Shown here piece after piece: positions 37,681 to 49,025 of a stretch of DNA of 64,000 nt. The stretch comes from Acestrorhynchus altus (lineage: Eukaryota; Chordata; Actinopteri; Characiformes; Acestrorhynchidae): the NCBI GenBank assembly GCA_034509495.1, contig CM067514.1:11500602-11564601 (forward strand), read 5' to 3'. The notes beneath the pieces were generated by a model. It ran no database searches. It saw nothing but the letters and a program-made list of their open reading frames with translations, and was not told the origin of the DNA. Each line of letters opens with the position of its first letter. Positions within the stretch are counted from its first letter, which is position 1. The translations under genes and the position numbers were made by a program.

Positions 37681-38957
37681 GTGCCGATAAAATGCTATGG
37701 ATGATCAATGTATATCTGGGCTGTATAGAGCGTTATGATTTGAAATATTCTGAATACATCCGAACCTTTCAGTTAAAAAAAATAAGAAGAAATAATTACA
37801 GACCCTTTAACATGCAACATTATTTCTGTTTGGTTTTTTTTCCTGTTGTTGGCATAATTTAAAATAATTCACCAATATCTCTTATAATTCTACAAATTAT
37901 TTTATAATCACTGGGAATCATTTGAGAATGTTGTGTCCTTTGATCTGGATGAGGTTCAGTATTGCAACATTATGCTGGTGCATGAAGCCAAACTGCTGCC
38001 TAAGTCTTGGCCCAGTCCATGCACATTGAAAGAAAAGTATTCTGAATGATGAAACCCTGAAGGGAAAGCATATTTGTGAAATTGGTCCTGGTTAAATACA
38101 CATGGCATGACGTTTAATCTGTGAAAATCTGAAAAATAAGTGAAGCATTCCTTTAAACTCTTATTACTCAGATCTTCTCCTAAGTGAGAGAATGTAGTAA
38201 AGTAGGGGAACTAGGCCGTTTACATGCTAAGAAAGTTAAAAACAGAGCCAAGATGGAAGTCTACTTTATTGTGATGTCGGTTTGTAGGCCACACAAAGCG
38301 TCAAAACGATTCATTTATACGGTCAAGTAAAGATTCATCTGAGATGAGGAAAAAGAGACAGAAACAACTTGAGCCATAAAACTGGTTATTGCCTGTTCAG
38401 CTCTTGCAATAAAACTGTCCTAAATCTTAACGAGGCTGTAAAACTCTCAGCCCCAACAATTGAAAACATTGTTTTGTTCAGATTAAATTGGAACGTGTTG
38501 TATCTCCACATGAGTGATGAGTGCTGGATCTCTTTAATACACTTTTATAGATGTACACATTAGAAGAAAAGAAGAGCACCTGTAAACTACTTGTAGAAGA
38601 CCCCATGGCTTAAATGAATGCAGCATGGTACCCTCTAGTGGTTGTAATCTGGAACTGCAAGTTTGATCACAACAATTTCATTGGTTCCTGATTTTTCCTA
38701 GAATGACGTAATGTTTAAGGGGTTGCAAAGCTTAGTTCAAAGGTACCAGAATTTTCTAAGAGAACAGGAGTGGTCCAGTCTTGAGAATTGAGTGGTGCAA
38801 ACAGAAGCTCCTTGTTTTATTGCTGGTGTTCCTTAGCAATCATAGTCTGCTGTTATCAACCTACATTGCTTGGTTGCAAAATTGTTTATTTTGATTTTTA
38901 CTAATAATATATATCATAAGAAATTCAAGAGTATTAAAAGGATTTCATTCTGCTTTT
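37681..38957. other. Nothing recognised apart from one CTCF-like motif
   Basis: AT-rich intergenic sequence with the motif at 38628. No coding signal. Confidence 0.5.
38628..38641 (-). promoter_or_regulatory. CTCF-like motif, minus orientation
   Basis: Reverse complement CCACTAGAGGGTAC matches the CTCF core except for T in place of C at position 12. It faces away from the promoter motif at 43995. Confidence 0.3.
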
Positions 38958-39318
38958 ATTGGACTAAGTGTCTCTACTGTGCAGGGAAGGTCTTCTACTA
39001 GATTTTCCGTCTGTGAGGATTTGATAGCATTCAGCAACAAGAGTGCTAGTGATTGGATTTTGGATGATCACCATACCACCTCATCCCCATCTCCCTGCCT
39101 CACTCTTAAAGTACTGCATGGAGCACCATCATTCTAGATAACACCATTCCACTGCTACACATCTCAGTGCTGGCGGTCTTTATGCCCCTCTATCTCACAC
39201 CTGGCATTAGACATGGTACCAATAGGTTCATATTTGTCTGCTCCTAGAATAGAGTCCTATTCTATTTGCTGTACTTCTCTACAGAGACTAGCTGTGTGTG
39301 TATTTGTGTGTGTAGTCT
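38958..39318 (+). mobile_element. MITE family A fragment
   Basis: Core sequence GTGTCTCTACTGTGCAGG, GGATGATCACCATACCACC, GGAGCACCATCATTCTAG and CTTTATGCCCCTCTATC. The left tip is missing. Confidence 0.7.
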
Positions 39319-39327
39319 GTCTTCAGG

Positions 39328-39545
39328 ATGACCAATTTGACCAAGTTGGACAACCAGCATGACCAGATGGACAAAGCTTGTTAAAGAGAAAGACTTGCAA
39401 GGCCAATTTGGCCAATCTGGTCAACAAGCATATCAAGCTTGAAATCAATCTATTTGACTACCAGGTGATCAATGTAGGGTATGTTATTCAGGTGAAACTG
39501 GACCTTTCAGCCACATTGGCCATCACAGAGAAGTGCAACCATCTG
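39328..39545. repeat. CTGGTC/GACCAG degenerate repeat
   Basis: GATGACCAATTTGACCAAG, CCAGCATGACCAGATGGAC and GGCCAATCTGGTCAACAAG in succession, about 12-bp periodicity. Confidence 0.5.
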
Positions 39546-41096
39546 AAAGAAACAGCCAGTGTTTTGGCCTCAAGTAGCTTACTGTGTCAATTAACACAGT
39601 GTTATTAACACAAACAACCAGCACAAGAACAGAGATGAGAGTGTTATATGATGAGTGTCTGACTGTGCCATTCTGTCATTGTAACCTTGCGAATAGCTTG
39701 TGCTGTCACAGACCAACACAACAAGAACAGAGCTGTTCTTCTTGCCAGAGAGTGGTTAAAGTAGGACAAGGGCTGTAATCTTTTGTTTGCCAAGCTGTGA
39801 GTTGTGGTTCTATGGGTAGTGTGTTGGGGTCTGCTGTTAGGGTTAAACTGTCTCCTGCCAAAAAGTTCAGGAAGAGAAGCAGTGGGTGGAGGGGCATTTG
39901 GTGGTGACAGGGGCAGTGGGTAAAACGAACTAGATTTTTCTCCCTCGGTGAGCTCAAGAGCTCCCCAGAAATCCTTTATTTCCAGCATGGAATAGTGGAG
40001 CCATTGTGCTGGATGTCTGACGGAGAGGACAGCTGTCTGGCAGAGAGAAGCAGGAGTGGGCCTGCTTTAGGGAGGACATACATTAGTGGGTGGATGCTCA
40101 TGCTGGTTCCTGGCTATTTTACAAATAATTACTATTACACTGATCTCCAGTCAGAGCTCAAATCTTCTTTGGCCAAAGAACAAGTTTGTTTCATTAGTCT
40201 TACACTGGTGCTACAAGGTAAATGTAGTGAAGCTATCTAAGCTAATAGTTTATAATGTTTATAAATAGCAATGTGTCATAATACCACATAAGTAGGTGTA
40301 GATAGGACCCTAGTCACTTGGCCATTCCCTTCTCAGTAGATTTTTTTTAGTCTGAGTAGGAAAATTATGAAATCGTGGTGAACTAATGCCCTCCAGGACC
40401 AGAGCTGAATATCCAGCTGAATTCAAGTGACGTCAAGATGGAAGAAGAGTAATAAAATCCCAAACAAGAAAAACTCCCTGCACACTATTTGTCTCAGTTG
40501 TGTGTTGCTTTTGTCACTATGATCATTCACTTTATTGATGTTAATAGTGTAGCACTATTTTCCCCAGATATGTTTCATTTCATGAAATCAGAACATGAAC
40601 TATAGCCAACGAAAGATCATTCAAGCTAACTAATCATGTGCTCTTGAATTCAGAGCCAGCAAATCCCCTATGGAGCAGGTGACAGCCAAGTTAAAGGCTC
40701 TTCCCTCAGTCCAGCACTTTCCAGCCCCTCCAATTTATATGGTTGACCGTGACAGGCTCTGAAGCGAGAAGTTCACTTAACAGAATTGGCCGTATATTTG
40801 GATACAGTGACATCCCAGTGACATCAGCTGTCCATCAGCACTTAGTGCTGCACTGACTCACTGTTTTATACTGAGTCTTAGTTTCATGAGGTACCGCATG
40901 CTAAAGTACCATATACTGGTAAAAAACATCTCAGTAGATCTGAAGACCCAGTCAGACTTGGCTGCATATTCCTTTGTCTTTTGTGATGTTTCTGTTCTAG
41001 AATGTGTATATACAACTGACTGGTTTTCCAACTACAATGAAATATGTCTTTATGGTCTCAAATTCTGCATATTTATTCACAATATTTATCACATAT
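39546..41096. other. Nothing recognised
   Basis: Open frames on both strands at 39584-40268 overlap each other and lack splice or family support. Confidence 0.5.
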
Positions 41097-41402
41097 ACAG
41101 TGCATCCAGAAAGCATTCCCATTTTGTTTGTTTGTTTGTTTGTTTGTTTGTTTGTTTGTTATTTCACATTGTTTACATTACAGCCTTATTTTCAAAATGG
41201 ATTAAATTAATTTCTGTTCCCTCAAATTTCTACACACAATACCTCACAATGGGAAACAACTTTACAAATGTATTAAAAATAAAACACAAAAAATATAACA
41301 TAAATAAGTAAGTATTTACATCCTTTGCTCAAGACTTTGTTGAAGCACCTTTGGCAGCAATTACAGCCTCAAGTCTTTTTGAGTGTGATGCTATAAGACT
41401 AT
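41097..41402 (+). mobile_element. Left-end fragment of the same Tc1-like family
   Basis: Begins CAGTGCATCCAGAAAGCATT, then CATTACAGCCTTATTTTCAA, AATGTATTAAAAATAAAACAC and TTTGCTCAAGACTTTGTTG, collinear with 55668-55935. The rest of the element is absent. Confidence 0.82.
41122..41160. repeat. (TTTG)n microsatellite inside a Tc1 terminal repeat
   Basis: About nine TTTG units break the Tc1-type terminus that begins at 41097. Confidence 0.95.
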
Positions 41403-42189
41403 ATAAGCTATAAGCTATATCTTTCTTTGCCGTGGTTGCAGAAGTGAAATTTTTAATGAATGTTGGCAATTCTGCATTTGTTTTAGACATAAGCAACTGG
41501 AATATAACGCTAAAAGGTTGGGAACAAAACTTGTGTTACTTTGTGTTATTGTCAAATAACAAAGGGCTCTCTTTTTTAAAAACATTCCTCATGATCATCA
41601 TGTGTCTGTCGTTCTCCAATAGTTGAGTGAGAAAATAGTGGAAAGGCCAAGCCAAACGTGTGTTATGCAGGTTTTAAGTCATTACATGGTTATCTTACAC
41701 ATTGATCTGAAGTGGAAAAAAACATGCTGTGCTACAGTTTACCCCTCTTGCCTCTCATATGCCAGCTTAGACCTCCAGGCTGTGAACAAAATTACACACA
41801 ACTGAAGCTAGAATGTCCTTTAAGTGAACTTCTGAGGCCTGTGGTTCAACACTGAGGGAGGTTTTACTGCTTGCATGCATATTAGGCCCAAACCTTCAGC
41901 AGTTTATGACTGTGATTGTCTGTGCCTTATTCTAAATGATATCAGTGGTAATGAATCCTATGTCCAACAATCACTGTGATGTAAATTATAATGATTATTA
42001 TAATAAACATAGTGATTAAATGAACAAATATGATCCAGTAGTTCTACAATTATAGACTGTAGTCTGTCGGTTTCTCTACATACTTCATTAATCCTTTCCC
42101 CCTGTTCTTCAATGATCAGGACCACACACTGTGGTTAATTATGTTTAATCAACAGCCCTATCTAATATATTTTAATCATTCAATATTAG
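41403..42189. other. Nothing recognised
   Basis: AT-rich sequence, no gene or known repeat seen. Confidence 0.5.
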
Positions 42190-42690
42190 TCATATTCAAT
42201 AGTCAATGGTCAATATTAGTCTTAGTCATTTTCCATTATGTTATACTCATTATTTAGTATGTCTTAGCCATTATCCAGTATGTATTATGTCATTATCCAT
42301 TATGTCATACTCATTATGTATAATGTCTTACTCATTTTCCAGTATGTTCTGTGCATTTTCCAATTTGTCTTGGTCATTATATAGCATGTTTAGTCATTAT
42401 CTAGTATGTATGACACGTTGTTTAGTATGTACTAGTTATTATCTGGTATGTCTAATGCATTATCCAGTATATCTTAGTTATCTAGTATGTTTTAGCCATT
42501 TTCCAGGATGCCTTATGCATTTTCTAGAATGTCTTAGTCATTAACCAGTATGTCTTAGTCATTAACCAGTATGTCTTAGTCATTACTGGTATATTATAAT
42601 CTTTATGCAATGTGTCTTCATCATTAACCAGTATGTTTTATTCATTCTCTAGTTTGTACTTGATATTACCCAATTTGTTTTATTTTGCAT
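42190..42690. repeat. 21-bp minisatellite with a frame-preserving period
   Basis: About 20 diverged units resembling CATTAACCAGTATGTCTTAGT. Two adjacent units near 42539-42580 are identical. Because 21 is divisible by three, one frame stays open (42206-42544) as a hydrophobic heptad-like YLVCLSH repeat, which I regard as non-coding. Confidence 0.85.
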
Positions 42691-43354
42691 TTACATACAT
42701 ATTCTGTGTGACAGAATGCTGAAGCCAGAACATTGCTGTTTATTTGTGACAAACATGTCAAATGCTGTCTCAGTTTCTAGACTTGTTTAACATGTTCCTA
42801 TTTTATCTAATCATCTGCACCTGAGCTCTTCTTCTGACTGAACTTCATTTTTTCCTCAAACTCTTCTTTACTGTTTCCTTCTCATCTGGTTCGGCAACTC
42901 TGAGAAACTCACACAGTAGGTAAAGTGCCACCATCCACCTCCTGGGTTAGAGGTACATATGTTTGAGCACAGGAGCTAAATTGGGTTGCTCTATTTTTCT
43001 CTTCTATAAAAAGATAAAGCTGCAAAATGAGAAGCTTGATCATAAAGCAGTACAGATGTTTTGTGCAACCTAACTGACTAAAGTTCATTCACATCCGCTC
43101 TGATATTCCTGAATAGAAGTAAAAGGTATTTAAAGAGGTATTTAGAAATGACAAACAACTGTACTTTGACCAGCATGCATATCAATTAATCAGCAGTGGT
43201 TTATACTGGTGAGGTGCTGGAAGACCAGCATACCTGTGTTCAAAACACAACAAACACAGTTTTGCTATGGTCTTAGAGATCATTTGTGTATGATAACATA
43301 ACACTAAAAAACATGGAAAAAAAACCCAAAAAAAACATTTCTTAGCCAAAATCC
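42691..43354. other. Nothing certain
   Basis: The right end (43180-43354) may belong to the Tc1-like element whose terminus is at 43355-43545. No gene. Confidence 0.4.
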
Positions 43355-43545
43355 TTGCTGGTTGGTAGGTGATCAAATACTTATTCAATGCAATGAAATG
43401 AAATTAATTATTGAAAAATCATACACTGTGATTTTCTGGATTTTTTTGTATACGTTTCTCACAGTTTAGGTTTACCTATATTAAACAACACAGAACTCTC
43501 CACTCTTAAAACAACAGTGTATCAAATACTTATTTCCCCACTGAT
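43355..43545 (+). mobile_element. Terminal fragment of another Tc1-like transposon
   Basis: GGTGATCAAATACTTATTCA at the left and TATCAAATACTTATTTCCCC then CACTG at the right, with GATTTTCTGGATTTTTTTG between. This is the end of a widespread fish Tc1 family. Confidence 0.72.
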
Positions 43546-43753
43546 TGTCAGACCCCATGTTGACAATCAGTCTGCATTTGCTCACAGCACACCTGATGTA
43601 GTCTGGGTTGTATGTACAGATGATTTTGTGTTTTGTGAGGAACACTGTTCTTTCTTCATCCCTGGTTCACCTGCGGCTGCATCGATAACATTGCTTTGCA
43701 TTTTGTTAAATATGTCATTATTTGTGCATGACTATTTTTGTTTATAATGTGTA

Positions 43754-43822
43754 TAGGATAGGATAGGATAGGATAGAAGTTTTTTTTATCCCTTATGAGG
43801 GTTTCTTCAGGGAAATTAAGGT
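43754..43822 (-). mobile_element. 3' tail of the L2-like LINE, minus orientation, with (AGGAT)n
   Basis: Reverse complement reads AATTTCCCTGAAGAAACCC, AAGGGAT and TTCTATCCTATCC repeats, the same tail as 49145-49203. Confidence 0.7.
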
Positions 43823-43994
43823 AACTTACGTATATTATAGTAAATTACCTATAGTTTGAACATGATTTATTGCTTTATTTTTACTTAAAATAATTATGTA
43901 GACTTGTTTGATTTAAAGTAGTCCACTGGTGAAGAAACCCTGCTCTGTAGTTCTCCACCTCTAGAGCTACCTTCTAAGCATGTGCAGTAAAGTT

Positions 43995-44009
43995 CCGCTA
44001 GAGGGCGCC
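43995..44009 (+). promoter_or_regulatory. CTCF-like motif at the putative cers4 promoter
   Basis: CCGCTAGAGGGCGCC fits the CTCF core CCASYAGRKGGCRS with one mismatch (G for A at position 3). It is on the plus strand at the edge of the CpG cluster, so it could act as a boundary or promoter-tethering site. Confidence 0.45.
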
Positions 44010-44184
44010 AACGCCCCCAGCGCCGATAGAGCGCCTTCAGAAAGAATAGAGTCGCTTTCGGGTCCAAACACGAGACTACTGTTTATTTCTGTGCCTTTAT
44101 TCGGATTTTAATGGACACTTAATCGGATATTACATTTTCCACTGAAGGATCAAGTCTGGGATCACTGTGGGTATTCTGAGCTCT

Positions 44185-44188
44185 GCGC

Positions 44189-44237
<49 letters not shown>
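44185..44237. repeat. (GC)n followed by (GT)n tract near putative cers4 start site
   Basis: About nine GC repeats run directly into about seventeen GT repeats. Alternating purine-pyrimidine of this kind is the classic Z-DNA former. It lies inside the CpG-rich promoter candidate. Confidence 0.95.
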
Positions 44238-44238
<1 letters not shown>

Positions 44239-44384
44239 TGTGACTGAATATTTTGTGTTTAATATTTAACACTAAATTAGGATCTGGGCTTTATAACGCA
44301 TTTAAAATCACGTGTCAGGAAGAAAACTGATTCCTGCATCATCACCATCATTACCATCATCATCACCACCGTTGCTATGGACAG

Positions 44385-45054
44385 GTACCTGAAATCAATC
44401 AGTAGTTGATCGATATGTTCATGTGATGATGCTTGTTATAATTCAGACTGGTTTTAGTGTGACTGATTTTCTCACAGTGGATTTTGGGGAGGCCCTGCTT
44501 GTACCTGATCAATAACTAATAATCAGGTCTCTAATCGATACTGATCATAAGGCTGCTTCCTGCTCTCTCCTCTGACTGCCCTCCTTTGCTGGTGGGATGA
44601 GGATCTGCTGCGGGGTGAATCAGGCTGGAGGCTCTGGGGGATGTGCTGGTCTGTTGATGTGTCTGTTTATGGAGGCTGGAGGCCCAGGTTGGAGCTCTTC
44701 TAACTCTCTCTCAGAAGTGCTGGGTGACATGACAGAAATCATAATGAATCACAACCCAAAACCACAGTCTGTGAGAGCAGGAGGTTAAAATACAAATGAT
44801 GATGAATATAATATAACAGTCTCAGAATAATGAAGTCATTAAATCTGGATATTTAATGTAATTATTTTGACGTAATAAATCATTGTTTTAAAATAAATGC
44901 TCAGAAGATATTGTCATTGAATTGTTTTTAATTATTAGAGGATAATATACGTCTTTATATGACACTAAGGCAGACTTTTAAGTCAATATGTAATTTCAAA
45001 ATAAAAGTTAAAAGTTTGGGGAAAGAAGTCATTACAAATTGAGAAAATATTAAT
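44385..45054. other. Probable cers4 5' intron, first part
   Basis: The 44580-44790 stretch is locally richer in G and has an open frame (GVNQAGGSGGCAG) but no family resemblance. Otherwise AT-rich. Confidence 0.4.
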
Positions 45055-45094
45055 TCTGTCCATCCACCCATTATCTACCGCTTCTCTGGGGTCC
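45055..45094 (-). mobile_element. 3' tip of an RTE/Rex3-like LINE (minus orientation)
   Basis: Reverse complement reads AGAGAAGCGGTAGATAATGG then GTGGATGGA, the GATG-type tail of Rex3-like elements. It is separated from its body (45181-45785) by the insertion at 45095-45180. Confidence 0.6.
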
Positions 45095-45180
45095 TTAATG
45101 TCCCTGAGCGAAACCTCCCAAGGGATCAGTAAAGTTCTATCTATTAATCTATCTATCTACCTACATACGTATGTAAGTAG
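45095..45180 (+). mobile_element. Nested 3' tail of an L2-like LINE with (ATCT)n
   Basis: CCCTGAGCGAAACCTCCCAA, GGGATCAGTAAAGTTCTATC and then ATCTATC repeats. It matches the tail at 49145-49203 and sits within the Rex3-like element. Confidence 0.7.
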
Positions 45181-45785
45181 TGGGGGGGCAACAACCTAAG
45201 CAAAGAGGCCCAGACCTTCTCTCCTGCAACCTCTTCCAGATCTTCTGGGGGGACTCCAAGGCATTCCCAGGCCTTCTCTAAGGGAGAATTTAGCAACCCT
45301 GTCGAGAAAGCTCATTTCAGCTGCCTTTACTTGGGATCTCATTCTTTCAGTCACTACCCAAAGCTTGTGAGAGTTGATGCCAGGTGCATTTATGGATGCC
45401 CTTGTGTTCAAACATGGTGTTTGTTATGGATAAATCATACCGAGCACAGAAGTCCAATAAGAAACACCCATGGGAAAGCGGGACCCATGTTGCTCCTTTG
45501 AGGTAAATCCGAGCAGGACCCATGGGTGAAGACCCAGCCACCAGGCACTCACCAAGGAGCCCCTCCCTTAGGCATGGCTCCAGGGTGAGGCCCCATTGTC
45601 CCTTTAGGGGCAAGGGAAAATGAGTGCTCTTTTGTTCTTTTTTTATACGGGAAACTCAATCTCCTTTTCTCTGGCCTACCACTTAGGACCAATTTGCCCT
45701 GGGAGAACCTACCAGTGGCTAATGCCCCCAACTACAGGCACTCAGGCACACAAACCCCTCCTCCACAATAAGGTGGTGATCCAAG
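45181..45785 (-). mobile_element. RTE/Rex3-like LINE body, internally deleted and broken
   Basis: On the minus strand 45347-45613 ends with LLDFCARYDLSITNTMFEHK and CTWHQ, an endonuclease-domain signature. 45196-45411 reads TERMRSQVKAAEMSFLDRVA, the end of the reverse-transcriptase region. The catalytic reverse-transcriptase core between them is missing, so this is a deletion derivative. Confidence 0.72.
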
Positions 45786-46787
45786 CAGGATTAATTATGC
45801 ATTTATTTTGTTATTATATTTTTTATTATATATTTAATTTTATTATATATTTTTCCAATTGTTTTTAAGGCAAAATATTGAGTATATAATTGTTTTTAAG
45901 AAAGTCAAAATAAGTCATTTTGAAAGGTATAAAGATTCTGATTCTGTAGTCTTTTTTAGTAATACTACCTTAAAATGAATAAATCATGTATATAATAAAT
46001 CATTCATAATACATCATTCCAAGATACTCAACATCAGAATATTAAGAAATTGTAATAGCTCACTAAACCAACACTTTCAGGAAAATAAATCATTTTGAGG
46101 TAGTCAATATTCAGGTATTCAAATTACTTATAATAACTAGTTTAAATTTTTTATTACATTTAAAATTAAAAATTATATATTTTGCATTTTGCAAAAAAAT
46201 AAAAGGTTCTTCTATACCAGGGGTGGACAATCTTGGTCCTGGAGTGTGAGGTTCCTGAACAGTGTGCTGATTTCCCTGCATAAATCTGCCATATATTTGT
46301 ATGCATGTAAGTTAGGGCTGGGCAGTTAATAGAAAATTGATCAAAAGTAACATTCAGAACCTCTAAATGAATTTATCTAGCTCCTATCTTTACTTTATCC
46401 TTTTCATCCTTTTTCCATGGTGTGTGCATGTACTGTTCCCTTAGAAACATATTACTGTAAAATGTTGTGTCCATTGTTTATTAAATATTTGCTAATTGAT
46501 CATTATCAGGCAAAATCTTCAGTTAATTATGATAATGATTTGGGGTTAGCACTAATGTAAGTAATATATAGAAAATGAGAATTACGTTCTACATAGCAGG
46601 TAATTAAAATGTCACATTGTTGTGCTTGGAGTGTCTTAGTTGTCTTTATTCATAAATATTTACCACAGTATTAATCTTTAAGCAGGTGGTAATTAAGATG
46701 TAGTGTGATTAGGAAGTAATCTGTCTCTGTCACCTTCATCCACCCACACATAAACTCTCCCACACACTCCTTCTCTTTGAATTTTAG
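45786..46787. other. Probable cers4 5' intron, second part
   Basis: Very AT-rich, with one short dispersed repeat at 46217. Ends with the exon acceptor TTTTAG. Confidence 0.5.
46217..46285. repeat. Short dispersed fish repeat fragment
   Basis: CCAGGGGTGGACAATCTTGG followed by TCCTGGAGTGTGAG is the start of a common teleost interspersed repeat. Confidence 0.5.
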
Positions 46788-46788
46788 A

Positions 46789-46967
46789 ATGGAGGAACTG
46801 CTGAACCAGTGGCTGTGGAAGGAGAACTATTGGCTTCCCTCTGGCAGGTCATGGCAGGATGTTGGGGATGATACGATTGAGGGCTCTCGCCGTCCACTTC
46901 CTTGTGACTTGCTCCTTACCTTGCCCTTGGCTCTGGGATTCATCATTATCCGATTTGTTTTTGAAAG
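46789..46967 (+). CDS. cers4: cers4 coding exon 1
   Basis: Residues 1-59 plus two bases. The exon itself starts at 46788 after TTTTAG. It encodes the lumenal N-terminus (MEELLNQWLWKENYWLP) and the first membrane segment. It ends with FERA-type sequence at donor GTTAGT, a weaker donor than in later exons. An in-frame TTG further upstream lies in the intron tract and is not a start. Confidence 0.9.
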
Positions 46968-48990
46968 GTTAGTTTGTTTCTAATGTTTTAGAGTGTTTCT
47001 AATTTGTGTGCTCAACCATTTTGGAGGTGCTTTTAAATAGAGATGACTGAACCAGGGGTCCTTGTTTCTGAAGTTATCTTGTACTTATTTCGTACAGTTG
47101 GAGTCAAAATTTTTGAGAATGGCACACATTTTGGTTTTCTCAACGTTTCATGGATTTGCTCAAAATTGTGTAAGAACACTGCCATGAATAACGAATGGTA
47201 TCAAAACATCCTCCAAAAGCAACTTCTCCCAATGGTCCAGGAGCAATTTGGAGATGAACAATAGTTTTCCAGCATGGCGGCACACCATGTCACAAGGCAA
47301 AAGTAATAACCAAGTGGCTCAGTGAACAAAGCATTAAAATGTTGGATCAATGGCCAGGAAACGCCATAAATTTATTTCTCATTGAGAACTCATGGACAAT
47401 CCTCAGAAAGACAAACAAAAACTCTCATCAACTCCAAGCACTGATTAGGTAAGAATGGGTTGCCATCACTCAAGATTTTCACCTTGTCGGTGTATAATTT
47501 GAGGCTGTGGCCCATGTGTTGGTCCCCAATTGTGTTGTTAAACAGTTGTCAGTTTCTGCCCACAGAGCCACTTAGGTGGCCACTGGGTGGATGTTCCTGT
47601 ATAGCAGACTGTTCTCAGCTTAGCAGTGAAAATGACATGTCAAAAAATCCTGAGGATACTGGAATTTGGACCTGCAGCACACATGAAGATGTGCTAAATG
47701 AACAACAAATGTATGTGGACTTCATACCAAAGATATTCTGCTGTTACTGCTTAGTTGGGAATCTGGTGGTTGTACGCTCGTCCTTTTTCAGTGATGGATG
47801 GGGTTGATTAGGGCTTTTGCTTATTTAATTCCATTTGGCAGTCATATTTAAGTCACAAATGAGCATGGCTCCAAGTACGGTTTGGTTACACCAAAAAAAT
47901 GACTAAGGTCATCTGCAACCCAGCAAATATATGAAACACAAATTAATCTACAAACCAAAGGGAATGTCAAACTGTATTAATCTTGGCATTGTTGAATAGT
48001 GAGAGTTGAATGTATGGAAGTGACAAGCCATGAACCTCAAACTCCAGCAGAAGCAAAAATTGGCCCATTCCAAAACCAAAACTATTATGTAACAGGCTTG
48101 ACTCATAAGCTTTCATTAGTGGGCTGGGTGTAAAATATAGTGTAGTTGATACTGGGGAGTAGCTCATCACCTCCATACTTTGCTAGTGAGGATACTACAG
48201 GTTGCTTCTGGAACCTTGAGACTGTGGCTTTTCCTGTGCTGGTGTCTGCAGGGAAGCTCAAACTTGGCATGTTGGCCTAGCAAATAGGGTTCCATATTAG
48301 GCTAAAAGCGAACACTCCCCTTTAGCTATTTACTCCTTCACCCTGTAAAACACGGACTTCCAGTACAGGTCAGATCTAGATCTAGAATACTGAGACCTTG
48401 TGATCAGCTTTGTGGAGTGGTGGGCAAAGAACCATCTGGTCCTCACTGTGGCCAAGACCAAGCAGATGGCGGTGGCCTTCAGAAGGAAGAAGACCACAAC
48501 TAATTGTGGGGTTGTGGTGGAAAAGAGAACTCTCAACAAACACAACACATCTCACCCCCTCCATAACTTTCAGCAGCTGAGCACTTTCAGCAACAGACTC
48601 ATTCAGCGCCGCTGTAGCAAAGAGCGCTACAGTTCTACACTGTGGTGTGCTGTGGGGGCGGCAGCATATCCAAGAAGGACACATACAGGCTGGACAAATT
48701 GATCAGGCGGGCCGGCTGTGTGGTTGGCACAAAGCTGGACTCTTGTGTTAGTGGCAGAGAAGAGGACTCTGGAAAAACTACTGGACATGATGGACAATGC
48801 CAGTCACCCTCTCTGGGGGGGAGGAGTGGTAACAGGAGGACAGAGGATGGGAACGAGTAGGAACCAACCAATTAACCTGCAACCCACAACCCTACAACCA
48901 CAACACAACTTGCTGCAATAAACAGTTTAAAAGTGCAATAATAATGTGAAATACCCTCCTCCTCCACCTACAGGATTCACTTTGCATGCA

Positions 48991-49025
<35 letters not shown>

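Larger units (their letters stand above)
43985..44384 (+). promoter_or_regulatory. CpG-rich region, probable cers4 promoter and non-coding first exon
   Basis: CpG dinucleotides cluster between about 43997 and 44128 (GGCGCCAACGCCC, AGCGCCGATAGAGCGCC, GTCGCTTTCGGG) in otherwise CpG-poor DNA. A donor-like ATGGACAG|GTACCT at 44384/44385 could splice to the acceptor before 46788. No TATA box is evident. This is inferred from composition and position; transcript start data would decide. Confidence 0.5.

Noticed and set aside
40886..41311. 141-codon plus-strand open frame
   Set aside because: Runs into a TTTG microsatellite and a Tc1 terminus; composition is that of AT-rich non-coding DNA.
42206..42544. 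Open frame with heptad-like hydrophobic repeat
   Set aside because: Produced by the 21-bp minisatellite period; no start context or conservation evidence.
46777..46788. Four extra codons upstream of the cers4 ATG in the same frame
   Set aside because: They begin with TTG and lie in the intron acceptor tract; the ATG at 46789 fits the family N-terminus.
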